Below, one piece after another: positions 53,286 to 62,372 of a stretch of 64,000 nt of DNA. How positions within the stretch are numbered: the stretch's first letter is position 1; each line of letters begins with the position of its first letter. Where the stretch lies: NCBI RefSeq assembly GCF_001659705.1, contig NZ_CP015971.1, forward strand, positions 558,001 through 622,000, given 5' to 3'. Source of the stretch: Arachidicoccus sp. BS20 (GTDB lineage Bacteria; Bacteroidota; Bacteroidia; Chitinophagales; Chitinophagaceae). Position numbers and translations under genes: made by a program. A model generated the notes under the pieces. That model saw only the letters and a list, made by a program, of their open reading frames with translations, made no database searches and had not been told where the DNA came from.

Positions 53286-55229
53286 TTAATAACCTTGCCA
53301 GTAAGGTGTTTGAACCAAATTAGGATTCGTCAGCAAATCATATTTCTGTATCGGGAATAAATAATCTGCAATACCAAACTGCGGCTGATAGTAATTCTGG
53401 ATGTTATAATATGCAGCAGTCGTCTTTTCTTTAGAGCGCGTGTTCCAGCCCTGGAACGGATTGGTTAATACGCTTTGCAGCTCTTTCCATCTGCGCAAAT
53501 CCCATCCGGCTTGCCCTTCAAATGCCAGCTCGATTCTTCTTTCCTGATGAATAATCTGTCGTAAACCGTCTTTTGTATTCGGCTTATTTGGGCTTTTGGA
53601 ATACTGCGCCCAAGCTTCCTGTACACCCGGCAATCCGGCTCTCGCACGAACTTTATCAATCCATTGATATACTTCAGGACTTGGACCATTTGCTTCGTTC
53701 AAACACTCTGCATATAACAGCCACAAACCCGTGAGGCGCATAAAGGGCCAATAATAATTTTGTGCCTGAAAGGAAGAGTTGCTTCCACCTGTAGCAGTTG
53801 TTTGATATGGCGTTAATTTTTTAGCCCAATATCCTGTAGGATTATAACTAATAGGGTCAAGCGGCGCAGCAGCACCATTAACAGCATTGATATAGTTTGG
53901 ATTGGTATCGTCGGTATTACCGAAGCCAAACCATACGCCGCCGTCAAAAGCGACATCGGCATAATATCTCGGTTCCCTGTTTAAGTTACCTTCGTTGGTA
54001 TTGTAACCTTTTTTTACATAAAACCTGTTGGCATCATCGCCTTGTACCACTTTGTATCTGTCTGCGTAGTCAAAGGTCTTATCTTCATTAATAGGTACAC
54101 CGTTCTTCGAATAAAATAATTCGCTTTCAGCCATTGGTACACCGAAGTTGGAAAAGAAATCATACACCGAAATTGCTGCATCACTCACTCTTGGAGCCGC
54201 CCATATCTGATAACCGAAAGTGTTGTTGATTGTCCATATTTGTTCGGGGTTCCAGCTATCGACAAAAGCACCTTGCAGTGTCAGCAATTCTTTAGTAGAA
54301 TCCGTCATGTGTGTAACACCACCCTGCTGAACAAACTGATACAACTGAAACCCTTGCGCCTGTGCCGCATCGATAGCGGCTTTACACGCATCTGCTGCAC
54401 GTTGCCACTTAGACGGGTCAACAGAAGTGGAAAATAAATTCTCTCCGTGCTTACCTTTGAAACTTGCATAATCAGGATTACCGTTAAATAATGGGCTTGC
54501 TTCCGTAGCCAGCACTTCCGCTTTTACAGATAGTGCAATAACCTGTGAAATTCTTCCTGCCTCGGTAAGTGTATTTTGAATTGTAGGCGGCAAATCGGGA
54601 ATAGCCTGGTCTAACAAATTCACTACATAACTAAAACATGAATCCACCGGATACTGAAACTCTCTTACCGAATCTTCGGGAGCATCTACCGGCATGGCTT
54701 TATCTTCAATAGGTATCGGACCGTACATCCTGATTAACCAATAATGATAGTAAGCCTTTAAAAACTTAGCTTCTGCTATCCAGCGTTTCTTATCGTCAAT
54801 ATGTAAATCGGGCGGCGTATTGACATTATCCAAAAATGTATTACACTTTCTGATAGCTTCCCATAAACGTGTTCCTGCACCACTTCTTATATTATATCCG
54901 TCCCAATAATTATACAAAGGATTCTGTACATTCTGTAATCCACGCATGAGATTGAATCCATCAAGGTCTGCACCATTTAAGCTTGTATTGCTGGGCAAAT
55001 CAGTAGGAAAAATAATTTCTCCCGAAGCTGTAAAACCTGCATTGCCCAATGGATTTCCCATTTGTTGTAAGTAACTATAACAACCAAACAGATACGCTTC
55101 CGTTTCGTTTGCATTGGCAAATGAGCTATTCAGCGTTGCTACGTCATCTGGAACAACATCCAGATACTTACTGCATGAGTTAAATACCGGAATCAGTAAG
55201 AACAGGCTATATTTTAATATTTTTTTCAT
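53286..55229 (-). CDS. SusD/RagB-family surface glycan-binding lipoprotein
   Basis: A 647-residue lipoprotein (lipobox PVFNSCSK, lipid Cys19). SusD family marks are KYLDVVPDDVATL at the mature start, FLKAYYHYWLIRMYGPIPI near 150-168, LLYAECLNEAN near 500-510, and the closing LFPIQKYDLLTNPNLVQTPYW. TPR-like helices scaffold the sugar site. It works with the adjacent SusC as a lid on the transporter, at the outer membrane surface. The gene starts 18 bases after the SusC stop, as expected. Confidence 0.95.
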   Translation of the reverse strand: MKKILKYSLFLLIPVFNSCSKYLDVVPDDVATLNSSFANANETEAYLFGCYSYLQQMGNPLGNAGFTASGEIIFPTDLPSNTSLNGADLDGFNLMRGLQNVQNPLYNYWDGYNIRSGAGTRLWEAIRKCNTFLDNVNTPPDLHIDDKKRWIAEAKFLKAYYHYWLIRMYGPIPIEDKAMPVDAPEDSVREFQYPVDSCFSYVVNLLDQAIPDLPPTIQNTLTEAGRISQVIALSVKAEVLATEASPLFNGNPDYASFKGKHGENLFSTSVDPSKWQRAADACKAAIDAAQAQGFQLYQFVQQGGVTHMTDSTKELLTLQGAFVDSWNPEQIWTINNTFGYQIWAAPRVSDAAISVYDFFSNFGVPMAESELFYSKNGVPINEDKTFDYADRYKVVQGDDANRFYVKKGYNTNEGNLNREPRYYADVAFDGGVWFGFGNTDDTNPNYINAVNGAAAPLDPISYNPTGYWAKKLTPYQTTATGGSNSSFQAQNYYWPFMRLTGLWLLYAECLNEANGPSPEVYQWIDKVRARAGLPGVQEAWAQYSKSPNKPNTKDGLRQIIHQERRIELAFEGQAGWDLRRWKELQSVLTNPFQGWNTRSKEKTTAAYYNIQNYYQPQFGIADYLFPIQKYDLLTNPNLVQTPYWQGY

Positions 55230-55247
55230 TTCACTAAAAATTTAAAG

Positions 55248-58200
55248 CTAAAAATTCATATTAAGACCAAGGTTATACACTTTCTGTATAGGGTATCCAA
55301 AGCCGTTTCCAGCCTGTTCCGGGTCCCACATTTTAAATTTGCTGAACGTGAGCAAATTCAATCCGCTGAAGTATATTCTCAGATTTTTGATAGCTGCATG
55401 TTTTGTCCATTTTTGCGGCAACGTATATCCAAACTCCGCTGATTTTAATCTAAGGAAACTTCCATCGCGTAACCACCAGGTGCTGGTTTGGTCGTTGTTT
55501 GGAATATCCACAGAAGAAAAACGGGGCCACAACGCATATAAATTCTGATTTTCTTCTGTCCAGTGATTATCGGCATAAGCTTGCAACAATTGCGAATTAT
55601 TAATGAAAGGCGCAGTAGAGTTCTGGTCAATAAAGAATGATTCTCTTGCTAACCCTTGGAAAAATGCGCTCAAATCAAAGTGTTTATATCCTACGGAAAA
55701 CCCAAATCCATAAATAATCTGCGGTGTTGTAGGCAATCCTATCGGTACCTGGTCATCGCCGTCAATTACGCCATCGCCGTTTACATCACGGTATTTGATA
55801 TCGCCACCCATTACTTTTAATGAACCACCAAATGCCTGCGGAGGCGAGTTCAAAGCTTCCTTATCATCCACAAATAAACGCTCTGCTATATAACCGCGAG
55901 GCTGATTCAAGGGAAGTCCGTAGCCATATTGATATGCATACCTGTAATCGGGTTCTTCATCGTATATCAATTTATTGGATGTTACCGTTAAGTTACCCAT
56001 TGCCTGCGCCCAAAAGTCTTTTGAAATGGTTTGCTTATAATCAAGATTCAAGTCAAGACCATTAGATTTTACCTTGCCTATATTTGCCTGTAAGTTTGCA
56101 TTAGCACTAGTTTCGAGACCAACGGAAACGGGAATATAACCTCTCGGATTCAAAATATCGTACCTGTATTCGTGATAAATTTCTGCGGTAACATTCAGGT
56201 TTTTAAAGAAGGTAGCTTCAATAGCAAGATTGGATTTCTTTGATCTTTCCCATGTAATGTCAGGATTCGGGTATGCACTAATTGTGGTCCCATTTAAACT
56301 GAAACCGTTTGATGTGCCAAAAGAAGCTCCGGGACCGCCATCGGGCGATACATTTGACAGATAGAAAAATCTTCTGCTGCTGATATTATCATTACCTACC
56401 AGTCCGTAACTGCCTCTCAATTTTAAACGGGTAATAACATCGGATATACCGCCTGTCCAGAATTTTTCATTGGAAATAACCCACCCTGCGCCAATGGTCG
56501 GGAAAAAGCCCCAACGATGCTGCGGTGCAAATTTTTCAGAACCATTGTAGCCGAAATTAAATTCTACAAAATAGCGGTTGTCGTAAGAGTAGGACGCTCT
56601 GCCCGAAAAGCCGAGGTTTCTATTAGGTAAAGAGCTTTGCAAATCTCCGGCATCTCCATCTTCGGTTTGCTCCCTTGTTCCAATTAATGTAGCACTTACA
56701 TTATTTTTTCCGAAATTTCTAGTGTAATCCAATGTCCCCTGCAAATAGAGATATGTAGTAACCGTTTTTGTTCCGGGATAATAACTCAAAAATTCCTGTG
56801 CCTGCCCAGGTTGATTATTTATCCAGTCTAACGTATAATCGTTGGTATGCGGGTCAAAGCTTGCTATATTGTAATAGAACGGTTTATATTGACGCGTAAG
56901 GTCAAAATAAGAATACCTGTTCGTGCTGAAGATTCCGTGAAATGAAAGTCCTTTTGTAAAGAAATCGAACTTTTGTGTCAGCTCAAATTGGGCAGACATT
57001 CTGGATTGTGAAAAGGACTTGTAGCCATCCATCAAATCGGCATAAGGATTGTCCAAAAGACCGCCTGTGATATTGGTATTATTTCCAAACAGGATATGGT
57101 GTGTGAGCAAGTTGGCGCTATCCGGCGGATAAGAAGGGGCAAATGCTACCGGATTTGCATGAAGCGCCTTAGAATACAAGTCAGTTGCGAAACCATCGGA
57201 ACTGCTTGTAATAGGTCCTGTATAATCATTAAAATTTCCCCAGAGTCTAACTTCTACATTTGTGGTAGAAGTGATAGCAAGATTTACGTTGGCTCTTAGC
57301 TGGTAATTTTCATACTTCATCCCGGAATTGAAATTGTTTATCGGGCTTACCTGTAAAATACCGTTGTCCCGCGAATAAGAACCTGCTATGTAATATTTGG
57401 CAAACTGGCTGCCGCCGCTTGCATTAAAGTCAGCGCGCCTGGTAGCAGTCTGGTCTTTGAACAAAGTTTTCATCCAATCAACGGCGGGATAAATATATGG
57501 GCTACTACCCGGTGCATTATCCCACGTTTGTTGTGTATTATATATTTGATTAGGAGTAAACTGCGGAGTCTGGGAAGGGAATCTCGTAGTAACAGCTTCG
57601 TTGTAATCTTTCATGTATGTTACAGGGTCAGCCAGTTTTATAGTCTTTGTAGGTTTTGATACAGAATTTTCTACGCGAATATTTACTGAAGCTTTTCCTA
57701 TCTTACCATCTTTTGTAGTAATCAATATTACGCCGTTCGCGCCTCGCGCACCATATAAAGCTGCAGCGCTCGCGTCTTTCAAAATGGAAAAGCTCGCAAT
57801 ATCATCTACTTGCAATCTTGCCAAGTCATCTGCACTTAGTTCAATATTATCTACCAATATCAGCGGGCTTGCGCTATAACCGTTTGTTGTAACTCCGCGA
57901 ATGAAAAAGTTAGCATTGTCAAAACCGGGCTGTCCGCCGCGTTGAAATGCAATCATACCTGCAACCCTTCCCGCAAGCGCGGTCGTAAGGTTACTTGCAG
58001 GAATCTGCAAATCCTGCGGATTTACGCTTGTAACCGAACCGACAACCGCTTCTTTTCTTTCCGTTCTTCCAAATGCGGTTACCACCACATCCTGACTTTC
58101 AGCGGTTGCCGGATGCAGTATAATGTTCAAAGGTTTCATACCTTCCGAAACAGTAACATTCTGGCTTTGAAAACCTACAAAAGAAAATTGCAATACCGAA

Positions 58201-58571
58201 CCGGCTGAAACTTCAATAATGAAATTACCATTGTCATCAGTAAAAGTTCCACTCCCCTTCTTGGACGTATTTACGATACTCACTCCGCTTAATATTTTCC
58301 CGGTGGTATCTTTTACCGAACCGGTAACAGTTATTAATTGCTGTCCGGACGAAGTACTTTGCGCCGAAGACTGTTTAATTCCACCTAAAAATAAAATGAT
58401 GGCAAACAGACCGAATATCCAAATATTCGGCTTGGCAGATCTCGATAACAAACAATTGTTTTTGTGCGAACAAGAAGAAATTGCCTCCTTACAGAAGCGC
58501 CTCTTTCTATGGCTTGCCGCATAGTCTGTATCGCTTGTGCGATATATATTTTTTGTAATCAGTTCAGACAT
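55248..58571 (-). CDS. SusC/RagA-family TonB-dependent outer membrane transporter
   Basis: A 1107-residue barrel. An unusually long N-terminus (about 50 residues, Lys/Arg/Cys-rich) comes before the hydrophobic signal (NIWIFGLFAIILFLGG), so the true start may lie further in. A carboxypeptidase-like regulatory domain follows near 80-160 (TVTGSVKDTTGKILSGVSIVN), then the plug (about 165-285; SILKDASAAALYGARGANGVILITTK is the RagA signature). The barrel ends with a terminal Phe (NLGLNMNF). No STN domain is present, so it is not an obvious sigma-signal transducer. It imports oligosaccharides with SusD. Confidence 0.95.
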   Translation of the reverse strand: MSELITKNIYRTSDTDYAASHRKRRFCKEAISSCSHKNNCLLSRSAKPNIWIFGLFAIILFLGGIKQSSAQSTSSGQQLITVTGSVKDTTGKILSGVSIVNTSKKGSGTFTDDNGNFIIEVSAGSVLQFSFVGFQSQNVTVSEGMKPLNIILHPATAESQDVVVTAFGRTERKEAVVGSVTSVNPQDLQIPASNLTTALAGRVAGMIAFQRGGQPGFDNANFFIRGVTTNGYSASPLILVDNIELSADDLARLQVDDIASFSILKDASAAALYGARGANGVILITTKDGKIGKASVNIRVENSVSKPTKTIKLADPVTYMKDYNEAVTTRFPSQTPQFTPNQIYNTQQTWDNAPGSSPYIYPAVDWMKTLFKDQTATRRADFNASGGSQFAKYYIAGSYSRDNGILQVSPINNFNSGMKYENYQLRANVNLAITSTTNVEVRLWGNFNDYTGPITSSSDGFATDLYSKALHANPVAFAPSYPPDSANLLTHHILFGNNTNITGGLLDNPYADLMDGYKSFSQSRMSAQFELTQKFDFFTKGLSFHGIFSTNRYSYFDLTRQYKPFYYNIASFDPHTNDYTLDWINNQPGQAQEFLSYYPGTKTVTTYLYLQGTLDYTRNFGKNNVSATLIGTREQTEDGDAGDLQSSLPNRNLGFSGRASYSYDNRYFVEFNFGYNGSEKFAPQHRWGFFPTIGAGWVISNEKFWTGGISDVITRLKLRGSYGLVGNDNISSRRFFYLSNVSPDGGPGASFGTSNGFSLNGTTISAYPNPDITWERSKKSNLAIEATFFKNLNVTAEIYHEYRYDILNPRGYIPVSVGLETSANANLQANIGKVKSNGLDLNLDYKQTISKDFWAQAMGNLTVTSNKLIYDEEPDYRYAYQYGYGLPLNQPRGYIAERLFVDDKEALNSPPQAFGGSLKVMGGDIKYRDVNGDGVIDGDDQVPIGLPTTPQIIYGFGFSVGYKHFDLSAFFQGLARESFFIDQNSTAPFINNSQLLQAYADNHWTEENQNLYALWPRFSSVDIPNNDQTSTWWLRDGSFLRLKSAEFGYTLPQKWTKHAAIKNLRIYFSGLNLLTFSKFKMWDPEQAGNGFGYPIQKVYNLGLNMNF

Positions 58572-58612
58572 ACGATTAGTTTTAATTATAATAAATGGCT
58601 TGCTTTTTAAAA

Positions 58613-60691
58613 TTATTTGATATTATATTTATAAATAACGGCATCTTTTGCCGGGATTTCTACAGCTTGTGAAGACAGTCCGGTTAGTCGCTTTTGGTTA
58701 AATACATCATACGCATTACTTTTTATATTTTTAAAGAATGAATAGCCGGATAAGTTGATTTTTACAGGTTTATCATCATAATTAAACATTGCCACATACG
58801 CATCTTTTCCTATAATTTTCACAAAAAGACGTGAAGCATTTTTACCTGTGTTTCCTTCGAGCGGCAGAAAAGATTTTCCGTCATACTGTACAATCGAAAG
58901 CAATTCTTTATTCTGTAACAACTGCTGCGCAGCTGCTCTCCATTTTCCGCCTGCCGAGTAATCATCGCCGGTAATCAAAGAGCCGGTAACGACTGCCGCT
59001 GCAAGGCGTGCACGGTTTTCGCCATCCGTTACATCGCTAAACACCACATGGTCTGCGTCCGAGAAATTATACATCCGCGAAAGCCAAAAGCCGTAAGTAG
59101 TGCTGTTTAATGTATATGCCGTTTCATCAATTCTTCTGAAAGCATCGCAGGCAATGCGCCTCATGTGCACATAACGAGCCGTTGCCATGTTTGGCGAAAT
59201 GGCTGCATACACCAACATGGAATTACCGATTTGTTTATCCAGATATTCCATACCTTCTGCAAACGCCTGCATTCCTGTATGAACATTTTTATCGTAATAG
59301 CTGTCGGCTTCCAATGTACCATGCGCGAGGAAATCGATTTTTATCATTTTAAAGCCGAGCTTCTTAAATGCCTTGATATAATAAACCATTCTTTCTTTCG
59401 TTGCAGGGTGCGTTGGGTCTATGGCTCTGCCACCGTCAATATCAATTACTTCGCCGTTCACTTTTGTCCAGCAATCGGGATAACGATAATTGGTTCCCTC
59501 TACTTTCCTATCGCTTTTTCCCCAATCGGTAAACGGCGTCCAGTAAATACCGGGCTTGAAGCCATGTGCATTACAGTAAGCAACAAACGCTTTTAAAGAA
59601 TCTGTATTACCGTCAATATTTCCATGATTCATTCCGTCCCAAAAGGCATCCAAATCGATAAACAAAGAATTATCGCTTGTGCGGAAACCTTTGCATGAAT
59701 CTGCAAAAAAATCAATCACGCCCCTTACTTTGGGCAGCGTTATTTTATCCTGCATTACACCCCAACTGTTCCACCCGATGGGCGTTGGAGATGTCCAGTT
59801 AAAAATCACAGGCGGTTCCGTAAGACGATTGTTTTTTCCGTAAATATCCATGCCTTTGCGCCAGTCGCCGAAGTAGCCGACCATAAATTTAGGCGAAGCA
59901 CTAATTGAATCGTTGTCAAGTACCAGCCCGTGTGGCAGTTTATCGTGCGTTACCGTCGCATCGCTGAAACCGGCGAATGCCGTGAGCTTTAGCGAATGAT
60001 TATTTCCCGAATTAATATTGATGCCAGACTTCCACACTTCGTGTTCCAGAGAACCTATCACAATTCCATTGTAATTTTCATTATTATAAATCGCCGTTGC
60101 TTCGCTGCTCGTAAAGTGTGCGCTATCGACTTTTTCGGCATTGTAGCGCACCCACATATCATTGTCAAAAGGAACAAACAATGCACGATTATCTCCTGTT
60201 TTATTCCAGGTTATCTGCGCATTGGATAAAGGAGAAATATAATTGCTTGCCGCTTTACTTCCTTCTACAATCAATTGCGTAACAAAATAATTTTTGTTTT
60301 TATACACATAGAAAATTTGCTCAAGCTTATTTCCCTGTTCAGCATTACGAATGATAACATACTTGTTACCTTTTCCTAGCCTGTCTTCAAAAACTGTTTT
60401 TGAATAAGAGCGATAAACAGCACTATTCACATTAGTTCCGGCTACACCTTTGGTTTCAATACCGGCACTTTTAATGAATGCGTTATTGTCAAAAAATACA
60501 CTGTAAGTTCCGTCATGGAGATTGTAAACAATTTTATTATGATTGCCGAAAGCAATAGTCAGCAATGAGTCTTTTTTTGCGCCGTAAGAAGATGTAACCA
60601 AACTTATCAACAGTAGTAAAGTAACCAGAGACAGTCTGTTTATGTTTCGGTTATTTCTTCGATTTAAAAATATTTTATACAACGTTTTCAT
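58613..60691 (-). CDS. Clan GH-D glycoside hydrolase (alpha-galactosidase-like)
   Basis: The ATG at 60691 gives 692 residues with an internal signal segment (LVTLLLLISLVTSSYG near 20-36). A beta-sandwich fills about 40-280, then a (beta/alpha)8 barrel with PTPIGWNSWGVM near 290-300, HGFKPGIYWTPFTDWG, and the probable nucleophile Asp in KIDFLAHG (around residue 452). A C-terminal domain follows from about 600. The GWNSWG and K-x-D pattern is shared with GH27/GH36/GH97-type alpha-galactosidases. The exact family is not certain. It opens the structural part of the operon before SusC. Confidence 0.75.
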   Translation of the reverse strand: MKTLYKIFLNRRNNRNINRLSLVTLLLLISLVTSSYGAKKDSLLTIAFGNHNKIVYNLHDGTYSVFFDNNAFIKSAGIETKGVAGTNVNSAVYRSYSKTVFEDRLGKGNKYVIIRNAEQGNKLEQIFYVYKNKNYFVTQLIVEGSKAASNYISPLSNAQITWNKTGDNRALFVPFDNDMWVRYNAEKVDSAHFTSSEATAIYNNENYNGIVIGSLEHEVWKSGININSGNNHSLKLTAFAGFSDATVTHDKLPHGLVLDNDSISASPKFMVGYFGDWRKGMDIYGKNNRLTEPPVIFNWTSPTPIGWNSWGVMQDKITLPKVRGVIDFFADSCKGFRTSDNSLFIDLDAFWDGMNHGNIDGNTDSLKAFVAYCNAHGFKPGIYWTPFTDWGKSDRKVEGTNYRYPDCWTKVNGEVIDIDGGRAIDPTHPATKERMVYYIKAFKKLGFKMIKIDFLAHGTLEADSYYDKNVHTGMQAFAEGMEYLDKQIGNSMLVYAAISPNMATARYVHMRRIACDAFRRIDETAYTLNSTTYGFWLSRMYNFSDADHVVFSDVTDGENRARLAAAVVTGSLITGDDYSAGGKWRAAAQQLLQNKELLSIVQYDGKSFLPLEGNTGKNASRLFVKIIGKDAYVAMFNYDDKPVKINLSGYSFFKNIKSNAYDVFNQKRLTGLSSQAVEIPAKDAVIYKYNIK

Positions 60692-60766
60692 TTGTTGCGA
60701 TTCTCTTTTATTAAACAAACATTCGCACGTAGATTTATAAGCCTAAACGTCAATGTTTCAATGGTT

Positions 60767-61786
60767 TTATAATGATTTCCTATCGATTAATACAGTCGGT
60801 ATCGTTTCCTGAATTTTCTCATTCGCCAGCACAAATGCTGCGGCACGTTCCGCCATTTGTTTAAAGTCCGTTGAATATGTTGTAATACCGCCGCAGATAA
60901 TTTCTTTTACTATATCGTCGTTATGTGAAAGAATACCGATGTCTTTTCCAAATACAAATTTTTTCTCCTGGGCATCTTTCAGCATCATCCACAGTTCCGC
61001 ATTGTTGATGGTGTAATAAACTGCACCTTTTTCAATGGAACCACTTATATACTCGGGAAGAATTTCATGCCTGATTTTATATTTTTTTACAAATTTTTTG
61101 ACTGCATTTAAAATTTCAACCGGCGTATCAGAGTTTGGTCTGTGATAATAAACAACACCCTTTTTATACTTTTTAATTTTAGGGAACAATTGCTCAAACA
61201 CGCGGTACGATGCATCTTCAAACTCCTGCGTTACATAAGAGAAAACACCTTTCATTGGCTCGTAACGGTCAATCATTAAGAATCTTTCCATCGGCAAGGT
61301 CTTTAAAATCGACTCCGTTTTTTTATGCGGAATTGGCGCTATCACATACATTCCGTATTTGCCTCGTACACTCGAAATAATACTTTCAAAAACCTGAATA
61401 TTATTGTGATGAAAATACACATCGATATGAATGCCTTTACCCAGTTTTTCTCTGAACGTTTTATAAAAAGTTTCCTGAATAGTATCGAAAGCAAAAAGCA
61501 CCAAAGCTATTTTCAAATGCTGCGATACATCTTCGTGTGCTACAAAAAAACCGACCCTGTTGCGCGATTCTACAATGCCGCGTTTTATCAAATCCCGGTA
61601 TGCTTTGGAGATGGTTTCTCTCGCAAAACCCAACTCCTGAATAAATTCATTAACCGAAGGCAATTTGTCGCCTTTGAATAAGCTTTTGTTTTGCAGCGCG
61701 TTCAAAATCCCTTCCACAAACTGCTCATGCTTCGATAAGCCGTGAATATTTTGCAAAGCGCGTATTTCGTCATAAATATTCTTCAT
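60767..61786 (-). CDS. GntR-type regulator with LacI-like ligand domain
   Basis: A 339-residue repressor-type protein. The N-terminal winged helix (about 20-90) shows KGDKLPSVNEFIQELGFARETISKAYRDLIKRGIVES split over positions 40-77. The remainder (about 100-330) is a periplasmic-binding-like sensor: LKIALVLFAFDT, MYVIAPIPHKK, FVFGKDIGILSHNDD and a final TVLIDRKSL. This layout fits GntR regulators of sugar loci, including those controlling fucose genes in Bacteroides. It heads the PUL, 75 bases before the glycosidase gene, and probably senses a fucose-pathway intermediate. A good promoter lies upstream. Confidence 0.88.
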   Translation of the reverse strand: MKNIYDEIRALQNIHGLSKHEQFVEGILNALQNKSLFKGDKLPSVNEFIQELGFARETISKAYRDLIKRGIVESRNRVGFFVAHEDVSQHLKIALVLFAFDTIQETFYKTFREKLGKGIHIDVYFHHNNIQVFESIISSVRGKYGMYVIAPIPHKKTESILKTLPMERFLMIDRYEPMKGVFSYVTQEFEDASYRVFEQLFPKIKKYKKGVVYYHRPNSDTPVEILNAVKKFVKKYKIRHEILPEYISGSIEKGAVYYTINNAELWMMLKDAQEKKFVFGKDIGILSHNDDIVKEIICGGITTYSTDFKQMAERAAAFVLANEKIQETIPTVLIDRKSL

Positions 61787-61835
61787 GCAAAAGACAATGA
61801 GATTTTAATTGTACTATACTATCCTATTCTGCACA

Positions 61836-61868
61836 CAAATGTAAGTTAAATGATTTCACATTTCCAAA
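61836..61868 (-). promoter_or_regulatory. Promoter of the GntR-type regulator gene
   Basis: On the minus strand TTTG (61868-61865) and TACATTTG (61843-61836) match both Bacteroidetes boxes with a 21-base spacer, about 50 bases before the start codon. Confidence 0.6.
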
Positions 61869-61881
61869 AAGTTTTTTTAAC

Positions 61882-61934
61882 AAAAAAAGTATTTAATTGC
61901 AAAGTATTGACAATCAATACTTTGCAATTAAATA
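61882..61934 (-). terminator. Intrinsic terminator with a perfect 21-bp inverted repeat
   Basis: The arms at 61890-61910 and 61914-61934 are exact reverse complements around a three-base loop (CAA on the plus strand). In the minus direction the stem is followed by a T-run (61888-61882). It would end transcripts from the susD relic and GH2 side. It also lies upstream of the regulator gene and could double as an operator. Confidence 0.75.
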
Positions 61935-61970
61935 TTTATAATATTCGGTTAGCATGAAAATAATAAGCAG

Positions 61971-62087
61971 TTAATTATTATATCCCTTATTTTGGTCGCT
62001 CTGTGGTATATCCGGATTTTGTAGCATTTCTGTAAGCGGAATCGGGTAAAACTGATTATATGACTGGATAGTTCCACTTTGGTTAGC
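61971..62087 (-). pseudogene. C-terminal relic of a susD gene
   Basis: On the minus strand 38 codons before a stop read ANQSGTIQSYNQFYPIPLTE, then MLQNPDIPQSDQNKGYNN. YPIPLTEMLQNP followed by a terminal Gln-Asn-x-GY motif is the classic SusD C-terminus. An in-frame stop (62088-62090) precedes it and no SusD-like sequence is seen upstream. The remaining 280 bases up to the GH2 stop at 62373 show no recognisable gene. It is the end of a lost SusD gene of another glycan locus. Confidence 0.75.
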
Positions 62088-62372
62088 CTATTTAGTACGC
62101 ATTTCTATTACCAATCAATATAACATCCAAGTAATAGTTTTTTAAATTTATAACCTTGATAAACAAAATACGAAATAGTTCTATAATTAACCTTATCAAC
62201 TTGCATCTTTTGCAGAAGATAATAAGATTGTCATTTTCTGTAATCGTATGTCATTATCTATAAAAGGTTTTACCTCTTGTTCATCTTACTGTGTACAACA
62301 AGTGAGTGCTACAATATCCTCATTAAAAAATAATTATAAACAGCTTTAAATATTGGAATGTTCTTCTGATTA

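Larger units (their letters stand above)
61787..62372. other. 586-bp region between the PUL regulator and the GH2 gene
   Basis: From low to high positions it holds the regulator promoter (61836-61868), the perfect 21-bp palindrome/terminator (61882-61934), the susD relic (61971-62087), and 62091-62372, where no gene, RNA or repeat is recognised in either strand. Confidence 0.7.

Noticed and set aside
53465-53689. Overlapping frames inside susD, susC and the glycosidase genes
   Set aside because: They are out-of-frame shadows of well-supported genes.
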